Assembly (NCBI GenBank): GCA_947172415.1
Contig: OX359189.1
Coordinates: forward strand, 5,222,501-5,286,500
Reading direction: 5' to 3'
Origin: Chondrosia reniformis
Taxonomy: Eukaryota > Porifera > Demospongiae > Chondrillida > Chondrillidae
Length of the DNA: 64,000 nt
This document shows, one piece after another, positions 36,970 to 51,900 of the stretch. The notes beneath the pieces are model-generated. The model was not told where the DNA came from. It was given only the letters and a program-made list of their open reading frames with translations, and searched no databases. Position 1 is the first letter of the stretch; every line of letters begins with the position of its first letter. Made by a program: the position numbers and the translations under genes.

Positions 36970-39900
36970 ACACAGACACACACACACACACACACACACA
37001 GACACACACACAATTACCTTCAAAGTTCCATATGATGTTGCAGTTTCATTTGTCAGTGTATACTGGCCTACATACACTAAGTCAGAGAGTTTAAATTCAG
37101 GAGTAGGACCAGTCCATTGAATGGTAATAGTGTTTGTATTATCACTTCCATCTTGAGCTATGCCCGTTGGAGCACCTGGGATAACTTGATTAGTGGCATT
37201 AAAATCTACAATAAACACGCAAATACATAATAATTAAAACATACATACAATAAATAAACATGCACATACATAACATACATACATTACACAACATGTAATT
37301 CAACATTGTTCCATGCAACCTCCGATTACTAGTACGTATTATTATTATGAGACTGAAAATGTACTCAGCATAACAACAAGCAAAGTGATAGCCAAACCAA
37401 AATGTGTATCACCTAACATTATTAAGAAATAAAAACAAAAGAAACACTGGGATTTGAACATTGAGCTGTATTCTTCAACTCTTAATGTTCTTTCATGGGT
37501 ATACTATTGCAGACTAATACAGTGATATTTGAAAGGTTCTTCATACTCTGTTCATCTATTCACCCTCACTCTAATTAGTGAATCGCAACAGAAAAGCTGG
37601 TTAACAGTGAACTGACACACCCAGCTGGTCACTCACAGTCAAATGATGATAATTACCTCTTGTTGGTAAGACAATTTGTGATACAGTCCCTACTGTGTAC
37701 AAAAAGTGTATCCAAACGTCGCGAACCCCCTCTTATGGAATTAGCATTATGTGTAATAGGTGACAAGAAGGAATAGTGAGCTTTCGGTAGCAGAGAGAAA
37801 CAATCAAATATTTCAGAATGTTTTGGTCCATAGACCTTCTTCAGCTGTTACTAATAGGTTACACTTTAAACAAACAAACTGATTTGTGGGGTTAAAAATG
37901 TGATGTAAAATGATGTCACTATTCCTTCTTGTCATAGACTCAACATAGCAATGAATCTATATTCTATGTGTAATAGGTGTGCCTAAAGGAATAGCTAAAA
38001 CTCCTTGTGTACTGTACATTAGTAAACGTACCTTGTGAAACTTCCAGTGTTTCAAACACAGCACTTGTTACTATTGCAGTATTTAGCTCGGCCTTAGTAA
38101 AACCAGCTGACGAGATTGTAGTCAGTGTATCAAATACTCTGATGTCGGTGGTCCACACTTCCTTTTGGGATCCAAACACAACTGCTAAGGTGTAGTCACT
38201 AATTGCTATAGTTACATGAGACTGGCTCCCTTCAGAGCTACAAAATACCACAGAAATGCTATAACACAACTTTATCAAATGCTTTACTGTACATGAAGTG
38301 ATAAGGGGTTTTGGTTGCGTTCATAAGTATCCTAATTTATTGAGACTCAGCAACAATTGTATTTAAAAACAAATTGGACGTTATTATGCTGATGAAGACC
38401 TCCGGGTCGAAACGTTCAATTTGTTATTACTGTACATGTACGTAGAATAGTGGACCACTACTTATGTACCAAGTGAAATGCTAAGGACACAATGCATATG
38501 ATAATGACCAAGTATTACTTACCTCAAACTAAACTGTGGAATAATGGAGGCACCTCTAATGGAGAAAAACAAATTAAGCTAAACACAAGGGGCTGTATAT
38601 ATAAAGTTACAAAATTCAGCATTTACAATTTAAGTGAGAATGGATTTACACATATGACAACCACATATGCATGTAAAGTCAATATATGTTAACTACAGTG
38701 TCTGATGAACAGAATCACACTGCTAGGATATACATATGTAAACAGACAGTTGTGTATCTCATACATGTTGATGCAGTTCTCATCGGCATAGTCTGCCCAA
38801 TTCACTATAACTTTGTCATGTGTAACAGTGGCCCAATAGACACGTTGTCTACTCAAATCAAGGGCTAGGGATACAACCTGGTCCATGTAAATGTTGCACT
38901 TGGCCATGCCCCTGGGTGTCAGTCCATTTAGCTTTGCAAAGTTAACATTGTTGTCTCCGGTAACATAAAAGAGAAGACTATTAAAGAGACCATTGAGATA
39001 TAATGACAGTGAGTTACACTTAATAAACATGACAGACACTTACCCTCTAACTGGGTCCACTGCAATGTGTTTAATACTTGTAACATTGCCTGCACTTGTA
39101 TCAAAGTTGAACTTCTTCTCATTGATATCATCAACGTTAGTGTACTTCACCTAGATACAGAAAACAGGGCATTTGAAGTCAACGTTTGCAAGGTAGTGAA
39201 TATACAGTATGTAGATATCTTGCTCCTTAAGTCTGTGGTCAACAACACAATACTGTTTGAAGAACTGAGATTGGACACTACATGTACATTTAGTATACAA
39301 GCATGTAAAGTGTATTGCGTGTGCATACAAAACAAGAGTAACTTTCAATGCACACCAACAAAACCTCTTTCAGCCTAACCAAACCTTTACTAGGCAGAGC
39401 TGCTGGGTGTTCAAGATATTATTCTGATTATGTACTGGTATAATGTAATGTGTTGAATAGCAAAGCATGGGGTGGATTTCCCATTACAGCAGGAATACTG
39501 CACATACATACGTATATATGTACGTACGAGATGAGGGTTATTGAGCTTTAGCAACATGAATCAGCAAATTCTGAACGTTTCGACCCTGAGGTCTTCATCA
39601 GCAATGTATGAAGAATGAGGAATACAAGCCATGCCTTCATGTTGCTGAAGCTTAATAACCCTTCATCTCTTATAATGATCACAACAAACACTCACAATTC
39701 CTTCATACATACGTACATACAACGATAATAAACATTTCTGAGCAATCAGCAACACTTCTTCAAAAATGTTTCAAGAAAAGTTTACTGATTACTCCTAACA
39801 TTTCTTTATCATAATGATTACAACAAGTACCCCTTATCATTTCATACAGAAAAATGTACAATATGTAATATGGAGGTATGTACGTACAATACTTCACTCA

Positions 39901-42900
39901 CCTTAGTCTGGCTTTCAATCCAATAAAGTGTATTAGATACCCAGTCTATGGAAACACTTGAGAGGTCATTGCTGGCGGTGGTGATAGATTCTATCTTTCC
40001 ATCATAAACAACAAAGACAACTTTTGATGTTGTAAAGTATGTTTTGTTCCTCAGTACATCGTGAGCAAGACCTGACAAGATCAATGAAAGGGTAGCATAA
40101 AATATATATTTATAAAATAGACACCTTTAATGATATATATAACTGCATGAAGATACCTGGGGTCTTGTCATCGTAGGGACACTTACTGGAAATGGCAGAT
40201 GTAGCTTGAAGCTCCTCAAAACTAACAGATGACTGAAGGACAGTTGCTCTCCGTAGGCCATTTGTCTGGCCAAATAATAATTTTGGTACTGTAACTTCTG
40301 TCTCAGGAATAAATACCATAAACTGTAAACAGGAAATATAACAAAAGTAAAGATTGTTACCAACCTACATACATAAATATGTACGTACAAAATACATTAC
40401 AATAATAAAAAGAGGGAGAGGGACAAAAATAGAATATCTAATTGCCAACTGGCAGAAGGTAGAGTACGTAGGACTATCTTATCCAATGTTCATGATGGAC
40501 AAAGAGGAAGAGGAAGAAAATTACATATAATGTCAAATATACTCATCATGCAGTAGTTGAGCATGTAAGTACGTACATACATACAGTAATGCAAACAACA
40601 TGTGTATCTAAGTATGTATGAATAATCAAATTGATAATCAAACCACAAGTCATTGTAATCATTTTCACATATCATGAAGAGGGAAAACAGAAAAGAAGCA
40701 ATTGCTGGGAATTAAATCCAAGGCAGCTGGTTTTGGCAACTAGTGATCTGCCAGTGAGTTAGAATTACCACAGCAATGCTCCATTTACTGTATCTTTCCC
40801 TCTTACAGCACATGTAGAACGTATACACACTAGCAAATAGCCACTCACATCTGGAGACACCTTTACGCTTGGAGGCTGGCCTTCTACAGTCACAGAGAAT
40901 GAAAATGGACCCGACGCCAGGCTGTTCTTTGATAAGCTGGTGGCAGTGATGGTCTCATCGGAGTTGTTTAGGGACAGCTGGTAAAACCACAAGGCATTGG
41001 GAGCATACATTGGTACACCTGAAAAACATCAAAAAAGAGTAAGGCACTAGAGTTAATTATCCCTCAAATGTTTAAAAGCAATAAGACTACATAGCAAATC
41101 TGCACATACAGTATGTATATGCACGTAGATAAAAACATATATGCACACCTTCACTGGGTGATATCCATGACACATTGATCGATCCAGGATTAACAATGAA
41201 CTGAAAGTTTCGTGGAGGTTCAGGGACAACTAAACAAATAGATGCCAAGAACATCACACTTGAAAGCATTTAGTACACATACATGGAAATAAAAGCAGTA
41301 ATAACCAACCACAAGCAATGCATCTAAAAGTCATTAAGAAGGAAATGGAAAGAAGTAACTATAATGAAATGAGTTAAGGAACAGTGGTTTAAGCCATCAA
41401 TGTTCCTCCTCCCCTTGCTAAAGAGTTGCCCCCCCTTGGATTTACGTACGTAGGTTGCCACTTTTATCAAGGTATGACACTGCCCCTGCAAAAATCTAAA
41501 AAGTTAATTTCCCCCCCATAAAAATTTCTGTATGAACCCATGTCAAAAATCTAGTTATATTCTGTGGGAGGGCCCACATAAACAGTAGAAAGCTAGCCAC
41601 CAATATCACAGGTACGTACGTATATTTATAAATACGTATGTAGTGAGGTTTACCAGAATGAATGTGCAAATGGATGCATGTACATAAACATAGAGTGTCT
41701 GGAGGACACTGTTTAGTCTCTATGGCATTAATATGTACATGTATGTATGTACATATAAGCTATCACTCCATATTAGTAAAAAAAACTTGCGGCGAGAATT
41801 TTATGATATACATGTGGCTCAAAAAACAATTTAAGCAAATTAGATTTGAAGTTGCCATGATTTGCATTATTTGAGAATAAAACGATCTCATATGCAGATG
41901 TGATATGGAGTATTATATTATATTTATGGGTCCTCATGTTCCCTCCTAACAGTGCCATATACGTAGGTGGACTACAGGCGCAATTAGATAATCTTTGAGA
42001 AAAGTGTGAATTAAACTATAACAATTTTAACTAATATATGGAGATAAAGTTATCATATACATATATAAATATACGTATATATCATATATGTATGTGAAGC
42101 TTTTAAAGACAGCCAAATGTCATACTTTGTATCCCTATGGTCTCTGGCAGGCTAGTGAAATAATGCAGGCTATCAAGTTACATACTTAGCTTTGGTTGAT
42201 TTCTCTCATTGAAACTGTAGCCATAGGCTAATCTTGTATTGACAGTAGAAGTATTACAGAATATAGTAAGCTCCCCGCTGTTCCACAATTCATAATAATT
42301 TCCTGGAGTTACTATGGCAATCAGGTCATCCAATAGTGATACAGCAGCCCCACTCTCATAAAAAAGTCTACGAACCTATGAAGCAGATTAATTTAGACAT
42401 TAAACAATTAAGGTGAGAAGAAATAGGAGTCAAAAACCATTTCACCACTAGACCATTGTTCACCATTTCATTTTCTCCATCCAGGTCACTGACTGAAAAT
42501 ACAGTTCTGTTCGTTCTGTACAATAATTTCTTAGTATAGTTTATGGTGAAGTCCACAACTTCTGTAATATCACCTGCTACATTGACACTGTTTTCATAGC
42601 AATCGATGTTCTGATTCATTGGACATCTCCTGACAACACCATCTGAGAGAAAGTAGAGATATCTACAAAAGGAGATGCATAAAGAAAAGTAAAGAAGCAT
42701 TGACTGCTGCAGTACTGACATTAGCTTGAGTTCCTGCTACTACAAGTAATGTATGGAATGGTACTCACAGGTATACGGGATCTATTCTGATTTGTGAAAC
42801 TTGAGTGGGCAGGGATAAAACTGTTACAACCGTGTCTGCAGTTAACACTTTCATCATCACCTGTAAATCATAAAGTAGCCACAATGGTGCTCATAAGGTA

Positions 42901-45900
42901 AGCAATGGGCACACCAAAGTAGTACTTTTATTTTGGAATAGAGTTTAGCCAAATAGATACTACTACATTAAGCTGCATGCTTCATGCTTGCTTCCAAATT
43001 ACATATGAAATAACCATTCTATTCACCTTGCCATTTTCAATCCAGTAAATATGGTCCAGTGCCCAATTGTAACTGATTGATCTCAAGTCCATACTACTTG
43101 ATGCTGCATAAAACTCTTCAGAGGCACCCACAACCTCAAAAAATATGTCACCTGGTTTTATATTTACACTTTCTATTGTCCCATTCACTGTCGTATAATA
43201 CATTCTTCTGATTGACATATCAAAATCAGCACCTAAATTGGAAGGTGATAATGATATAAAACTTATGCAGTGTGGAGATGTGCCTAAGTCTGATGAAGCA
43301 TACAAATTTTAATGCATGTACATATGTACGTACATACAGGGATAGTGAAATAGCTTACGGATATTAGAGTATCAACATAGCTAAAATGTACAGGTTGGTA
43401 TAGACCTTTATAAAGAAGGAGTAGTCCAAAGATAAAATGAGTCAAGAATTTAACCCAATAAACTCAATTGCTTGGGACAAGGCCAAGATTACAGACAAGG
43501 AAATCCACTGACAAGGGAGAAGGGTCAAAGAAGCCATCAGGATCCAGAAAAATCAGGTGAGGATGAATTTAGATCAAGGCATTGTGTTACATCAAGCCTG
43601 GAGACGATTTAAAATTCATACTTCCTGTTTTTCTCGTTCTGCTGAGGGTCACATGACAGGAAGTGGAAATTGCGGGAAAAATCCTCTATAAATTTTTCCA
43701 CTCAATCATCAGTCACTGAAGAAGATCCCCAGGGTCGAAACGTTTGACGAAGAAATGAAAACAAACTGCGTTTTTAAATGCTCAAAAGTCGAAGGATGTA
43801 CCATCCCAAGGAATCCTTATTCTATTATAAAATATAAAGTTGATCATGTATTTCACTACATGTAACTGCTTACTTGTTACAAGTCCATTTACAAGTTTTG
43901 TTGAAGCAGAGGGATGGCTGTCAGCTCTTAATGAAAATATAGTAAAAGGATCCACACCACATAGGGATTCTTTTTTAAAAGTATCACCAGTATTAATTGA
44001 AAATATTGAATTATCATGGAGTCTGAATAGTGATGTCTCTGCAGATCCTGCAAAAAAGTCCAAATCATTATGTCATACGTATATGGTTGTACATGTGATT
44101 AATTATATATGAAATTGTAAAAAGCCATTTTCTAAATAGCAGCAGCCCCACAAGTTTTCAACTCAAAGTACTTGTTTTATTCCCCTTGGGGGTATGTACG
44201 TACATAAGTACGTAGTTAACTGTACCTACATATGTATTAAGCTTAGTACAATTCTGTGAATGAATTATCAAATACTGAGTCTCTTAGTCTTACAGACGTA
44301 ACTTCTTTACTTGATCATTGCACTAGAGAATTGTTTCTCAGCAGTACATTATGTCACATTTGTTACAATGCATACACAGTACACTAAGATATATTGTATT
44401 TGTCCATATAGAAGCGGGTCTCAAATTGGGTTTGGGGTCTCCTAAACTGACATACTGGGTCAAGGTGTGTGCCAATTGCAAAGTCTAACTGGTTTAAATA
44501 GTGCCAAAGTGATAGTCCTATGATGTCTCCTTCAAGTAAAAGACTGTGAAGTACAATGTGAAGAAGACTTAGTAAGAGGGTGGTAGGAAGATGGGTGTAG
44601 ATACCAAGAGGATCATTTCATAGAAACCTGGCTCAAACAGAAGCCCAGCTCGAATTGAGACTTGGTCAAAAATGACTGGAGTGAAATGAGTGTCTATTTG
44701 AACAAATACGGCACATACAACCTTGTTTACCTTGTATAAATTAAGTACATGTAGACTGCATTCATTTAATAATTAATTATTATTAAATACTGTTCTGTTG
44801 TGCAATATACACTGTAAACACACAGTGAATCGAATGCTATAAACATACCTTCAGTTTGAAAAAGAAGGATGTCAGAGGAATAAGAGTTGGTATCATAAAA
44901 TGCTGTTACATTAGCAGTATACCACGTGGAAGGTAGCAGCTTGCCAGTTAATTCTGTGAACACATCTGGAGTACGCATAGCTAATATAGGTTCTTCATTA
45001 GAGTTGTAAACACTGTAGGAAACTTGGTAGTCCGGCTGACCATCAGCGCTGGTAGGTTGATTCCAAACAACTCGATTTGTTGAAGATTCAAACTTTGGTG
45101 CTTCAGGAACAAACTCACTTGCTGCAAAGAAACAAAAAACCTTTTCACACATTTGGAAGCAATGAATATCATAGCAATGAATATCATAGCTACATGTACT
45201 CAAGCAATATAAATAAAACAGAAACAAAGCAAACAATTACTACACAGTATACGATTCATGCAGTATTGCTGTTTATATTTCAAAAGAAAAGAGGCCCAAG
45301 GCCCTACCTGTCAACAATACCTTCTTTTACCTTACTTACACTTTACATACATATATATATATACGTATATACACATGTATGTAAGTATAGTACATATGGC
45401 TAATCAAAGTGATAATCAAACCATAAGTAATTAATAGAAAATACACTGCATTGTGGGGCAGGCCTTCACTTATGGTGTATACTTAGTTGCAGCAGTTGTA
45501 CATCTACCTCAGTTGTCAAGCGCACATCAGCTGAATTCCTTAGTTTAATCATAGTTACCAACAGTAGCAAACCCTGTTTCAATTTTTTCTGGTTGAAGTT
45601 AATAATATTGCGATTAATTGAAATTGACAAAGAGTAACACAGGATGGAAGTGGTGATGATATAAAGCTAGGCAACCGAGCGTGTTGGATCCAGAGCAAGT
45701 GATTCTGAAATAAATCAAGCCAGCTGAGCACTGGTATTACGGTGACAAAAGCAAATTAGTACTGTATAGGCAGCTTACGAAAGCAGCCATGTTGTGGCCT
45801 AAACGGCCATAAGGTGGCCCAAATGGAGGCCCTCCATTTGACTCCCTAGTGTGGGGCAAGCTTCCTTAAATACCATAAAAATACTAAAGAAGCAATTGTA

Positions 45901-48900
45901 GGGCATTGAACTCGGGACAGCTGGTTATGACCACCATTGCTATACCACCGAGGTACAATTGCCGCAGTGAGACTTCCCTCATGTTTCCCTCTTATACTAA
46001 CTACAAAGAGGTAATCAGTAACCACTCACTAATTCTCTTGTCAGAACAAGGTGATAATCAAAATGTATGTACCACTATATGTTACAGAGTAAGAATCTAT
46101 GTTGAACTTATCCCCAGGATAGTTCTCCCCTCAATACATTTTGAGCATTGAAAAGAGCTAATATATTGTATTTTTAGACACTCCAAGATATAACACGGTT
46201 CTAGATGCTCCACTGATGCTAAAAACTGACCTTTACGTACTGTAAAGATAGCACAATTACAAATGGAGTACTGCATATATGTCTTAAAAAGCATTCCGCA
46301 AATCTTCAGCTACAGAATGACATGAGATTGTACATGTACATACATAAATGAGAGCTAGATAAATATTCATATCAGATGTACATGCATGTAGAGCTGTGGG
46401 TGGCAAAATAAGGAAGGACATCTTTAAAGTCCATGCATCCATTGCTATTGAAAATTAATCAAACTAACCGTATAATTAGATGCTGTTCCGAAAAGTAGCT
46501 CATTAGAAGGCTAATATAATATAAAAGTACAGAAGTCATATACATACACAATGTATGTATCAATACATACTTGAATATGGCAAGTCCACACAATAACAAC
46601 TTGCTGAATGTCAGTACACTTACATCAAAACAATAATATACAAAATCTGTTTACTTGATTTCAGTATATATGTACGATAATACACATGTGAGAGAATGAT
46701 TGCAATACATTACAGGAACTATAAAAAAGATGCCACTTTATTATTTATCATTCTAATAATCAACTGCTGTCTTAAAGTTTGCAAAACAATTGACTTCAAC
46801 ACACCTCAGTGTTATTCTTAGTAACAGACATTTCCTGAGAATTTGCAGAGAGGTTGTAAAACACTCTAAAGTCCTCACTCATGGGAACATCAAACCAGTT
46901 CACATCCACTTTTTCATGGGACTGAATAATGTTTAGCAGACTTGTCTCCACCAAGGTAGCTTCCTGGCCACCGTTACAGGGACATTCAGTCTAACAGAAA
47001 GAGTGTTATATCACTGACAGAAGATAACCTTTACATACACATGTAATACAGTACGTACATATACACATACATATGTACATATGTACAGTATACATATACA
47101 TATACGTACAGTAGGTGTATGCTGTATGTATTAATGTATTTCTCCTGACAGTCATAAAAAGATGCAAAATAGTATGTACATATTACTGCTACAAAGTCAG
47201 TGTTTAAACATTCTCCATGTAAGGTAATTACTAAAGTGTGAACAATAACATTATATGTACATACAGTGTGACTTGTATATTATAGACACCAGAATCTAAT
47301 AATGTCCTATTTTCAGGGGTTGTTATTAAATATGGATATTATGTACCTAAATGTAATTCTAGGTTTAGCATATTGTAACAATACAGTGGAATCTTCTTTA
47401 GTGAGTGAGGTTCCGCCTAAATCTTGCTTATATGTGAATTCAACATAAACACATGTGACGACATACATGTATCACACACTGGCAATTAATCATATATACA
47501 AGTGTAGTGTTAATGTTCAATCCTTACCAAGTAAACAGAGCAGTTACTAGGCATGGGAGGACCAAGTACATTCTTGCACAGACACATCTAGAGGAACAAG
47601 AAAGAGAATATTATACATACTCCAACAATTATCACATCCTGTTTAAATTAGGAATAGATACTCAAAAGTGTGAACAAAGGAAAAACCAACATTATAAGGC
47701 TTGAAAACAGCTAAAACTTGATGCAATCACTTCCTCTTGAATGAGATAGGACTCGACAAGGAAACAGAATCACATACATATTCCACACAAGCACATTAGT
47801 CAGGCCCCCAAATGACTCAAGGCCATGGAAAAGTAACTATGAAGCAATTGAGACTAGCTCTGTGGTTAGACTTGCAATATGGTCTCCCACATTGCTCATA
47901 CGTAATTCTGTCTTCAGAGCACAACAGGCTATGACTTTAAGTACAAAGCATTTCTGTATCTGTATATTACATTTGTGACATTTCTGTCTACATCACTGTA
48001 CTTATCACTGGCACACTCATATTAAACTGTTGTGTAGGATTTGACTTTTGGGTGCCACCCATCACTGAATCAGATTGCAGAAAACATAAATTTGTGTTGA
48101 AACAAGTAATGAACCAAATTGGAAAGTTGTTTATATATAGTAACTAGTTACCTGATACCTTTAAAAACAAATTCTTCCACCAAATTGGCAAAGGTGTTCT
48201 TGCTGTAGCATTATATCTATTAATTTCTTCACTGTTATATGTACCATATATGTTTGGCTGGGGAATGTGGGGGCGGTATAATAATGGGACTGTATACGTA
48301 AGTATTGGCAAAATGCCAGAATAATCGGCGAAAATTTATAAAATTAGGCCTGCATGGGCCAAAATGGCTGCCAGCAGTGGAACGAGTAATGCTAAACCAG
48401 ATTCCTTGGACTTGGTTTCTTCTGGAAGTGTGGAAAAACAGATTCTTGGTATGCGTATAAATAATAATAGCACAATAGAGTTGGTCCAAAATCATTGCAA
48501 CTGGGTTTGCTACTATAGGTTCATCCAATAACGATTTTTACGAGCACACTTTTAAGAATAATGTACACACATACCTAGATATACTACTACAGTCAGTTGG
48601 AATGTCTACAACACTGACACTAAGTTTAACATATTGGATCTTTACTTTAAGAATTTCAGGCTTTTAACACTCAACAGACATTTTTGGCACTTCAACAGAT
48701 ACACTGTAATCCATAAAGCTCAACATTCCAGTCTAAGAACCCAAGCTCCACAAACTATGTTGCATGCTAAGTATCTAAACTTCAACATCAGAGTAGAGTA
48801 CAAAACCAGAATACACCTAATACATTATAGGTAAATTATTACAACTACGTACATACGTACGTATGCAATCATTTAAATATAATACGTATGTACACAATGT

Positions 48901-51900
48901 ATGTACATACATATGTATGTATTCTACAGGTTTTACTTGTACGTAAAACATGTAGAATACATGGTAAAAAGGATCACAAACCAAGATATATATACTTCAG
49001 TACATCCAATGCAAAGCTAATGTATACAAGAATATCAGGCCCTTGAATTGGTACAAAACAATGTCATGAGATCATTTACAGGCCTTGGTAAGACTGCTCC
49101 TCTTGTCGGACTCATGGGTGAACTAAACTGGAAGCCATTACACTGGCATACTAAATTTACCACCATTAAATTCTGGCATCACCTTTGTGATCTCCCTATT
49201 AAATGCATGCCCAAGAAGGTATTATTGTTTTTAGCCAAACTTAACCTCAAAGATACATGGTATAGCAATGTTATGGATGTAATCTCTAAATTAATTACCC
49301 CCAATGATGCTCCTTATCCTGCTATTTCTAACCCCAGTAATTTCATGAACACCATCATGTATGATAGATCACACTTCCTCAGTTATACAATGCAACTTAT
49401 AAATAAATTAGCCTTACAAGATTGGACCTTAAGACTAGACACTATAGACAAAAATAGTAGATCTGGGGGCAGGTTAGCTGACTACAGGCTCATTAAGAGA
49501 ACGCCCTCAACTGATGACTATATAAGGACTGGTAATTTTGATAAAAGGAGAGTCCTGGCAGCCCTGAGGTGTGGGTGCCTCCCTCTCGAAATTGAGAAGG
49601 GCAGATTGAGACACCCTAAGGTTGATCTGGAGAGCAGGATTTGCCAGCTGTGTAACTGTGGTGCAATAGAGGACTCCACTCATTTTATTACAACCTGTCC
49701 AGCTTTCAATCATATAAGATGTAATCTTTTTGCTGAATGCTCACTTTTATCCCCTAACTTCTACTCTTACCCAAGTATCCAAAAAAAACACTTCATCCTA
49801 ACATACCCAAATCAAAAGATCTCAAATTATATTTACAGTATGTACATTCATCGTAAATCTCTCACTCATTCTCACTAATTTTTGTTCCATAAAGGTTTTG
49901 TAATACATACACCCTCCCTGCATGGCCCTGGAAATGTATACCCCCTGCTAGTGACTTGTAAACCCACCATGGGTTGGGCTATTTCTGACTGATCTTTTTT
50001 TCAGAATAGCATGTCACATTAATAAAAATCATTATTATTATTATTACACATAGTGATGACACACATGTTCGTATGTAGGTTACCTTAGCACAATATTATA
50101 GAGCTACATATATAAATGTATAACATATAAATCACTAATGACACATATAAAGCATACTCTCATATAGTAGAGCTTCCATGCGAAGGTTCACATAAAAGTA
50201 GGTAAAGTCACGGATCAACACTATCCCTTTCTCCTTCAATTTACAGGTCACCAAACAGGAGAAACAATTAAAATGTAAGTAATCAACACATACATACAAA
50301 TGCTATTTTACAAACACTATCTCATGCTTTCACTACCTCAAAAGGAATAGTCAGTGAGGCTTCCTTTTAGAAAATATTACAAAAGAAGGTAAAATCCAAT
50401 AGAGGATATTTTGAGGTGGTAACCCAGCCAAGTGTGATGTTTGATATTACAAATCAGCAATTTGACTTTCATCAATGGTGAGAGGATAAATATATTGCAC
50501 AGGGCAGCAGGAATGCTATTTATAGTCATTAACACTCCTAAGGACTACTCACGGCTAGTAGGGGCGTACATATGTACACATTACTCATGATCTACATACA
50601 CTCTCATTTGGGTGTGTACTGTCAAGATACACAGACATGTATGTAAATCTACTAGTTCCAGATCAGTAATATATAAACGTATATATGTCAACACAGTAGA
50701 TCCAATATGGAAATGAAACCTAACCTGTACCTTTGACACACTATTCAGAGCAGGGAAAATTCCAACTGCTGAGAGACTATCTATTGCATACACAGATATG
50801 CATGAATGCACTACTCTAAAGGAATGTTATCTAGGCCAACACTTTGGTCGATTCCCCATGATGTCAGGTGGCCAGAACCAACCTCTAAATGGACACTGCT
50901 CAGTAACTCTGGAATGCCAACAGATCAAATGTATGGCTTCAATCATCTATATACATGGTTATGACATAGCGTGCCAATAGTAGTTCAAAAGGCTGCATAC
51001 ACTGTGATATACTAGTTGGCCATTCTGTCCTAGTAACAATTAGTACATATAACAATACTACAGCTGCAACTCAATGCAATATTACAACTACCCATACACA
51101 CTGTATGGAAAAAGGCAAAATGTTTAATAGTCCTTCACAGTCCAACCTAGACAACTTACAACATACGTATCTGCCAAGCAGCATCAAATGTACACATATG
51201 TACACACAGCCAATATATAAATTAGGACCTACATATACCTACGTATGTTCCTATGTATGAACATGTATGCCTGTAAGGCCAATGCATACACTATATAAGG
51301 ATTTGATATAGAAACTGCGACAAAACCAAAATAATGGCTGATGCTAGAGTTTAACTGATCAATTAATTTATACCTTATCTACATTATCCAACAAAGCTCT
51401 TGCCTATGAATATTAAAAACAAAGCTCTTGCCTATGAATATTAATAGTAGAAGTTGCTTACACAGATATGAGCTGTGTCATGTAGTACATGCTGACAAGT
51501 CAGATTTTGATTGCTGAAATTGATATACGTACGTATGTACAAAAGAAAATTTTTAAAACCAATAAAGTTTGCTTCCTTCTATAATGGAGTTTCATAAATT
51601 GACTGTATACCTAATCATGTCACCTATGTATATATTTCAAGAGGAAGAAAGTCTCTATTCTATTAAACTGCTGACACAAGGACTTGTAAAACTTCTAAAA
51701 TTCATTTTATATTCACCTTAAAAGCAAAGTCAGTATGTTTATTCAATAAACACACATAACTAGATTCATTTTCATTACTGAACCACTGGTTATTGTAAAC
51801 TTGTTATTATTATTTGTTATATTAGCTAAACAGACACAGCTTATAAAACTGCATAATAAAAGGTACATACACATATGTATGTACCTAAATGTGACAGTGT

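Larger units (their letters stand above)
29460..46990 (-). other. ROS1-like ectodomain: fibronectin III domains and three YWTD-type propeller regions
   Basis: FN3-type signatures occur in exons at 46990, 45121 ([15 protein letters not shown]), 41229 (VPEPPRNF), 37205 ([11 protein letters not shown]), 36256, 33285, 31866 ([11 protein letters not shown]), 31418, 30768 ([11 protein letters not shown]) and 30036. YWTD-like blades occur in three groups: 44047-42186 ([28 protein letters not shown]), 40322-38765 ([27 protein letters not shown]) and 34476-33444 ([17 protein letters not shown]). The order FN3-propeller-FN3-propeller-FN3-propeller-FN3 matches vertebrate ROS1. Many NxS/T glycosylation sites are present. 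Confidence 0.8.

Noticed and set aside
36801-37218. Long open frames rich in VCVCVC or THTHTH
   Set aside because: These are translations of the CA microsatellite; only 37205-37018 is a real exon.
45896-45990. tRNA gene
   Set aside because: A and B boxes are present but no acceptor or anticodon stem closes, and related copies occur elsewhere; a SINE-like element is the better reading.
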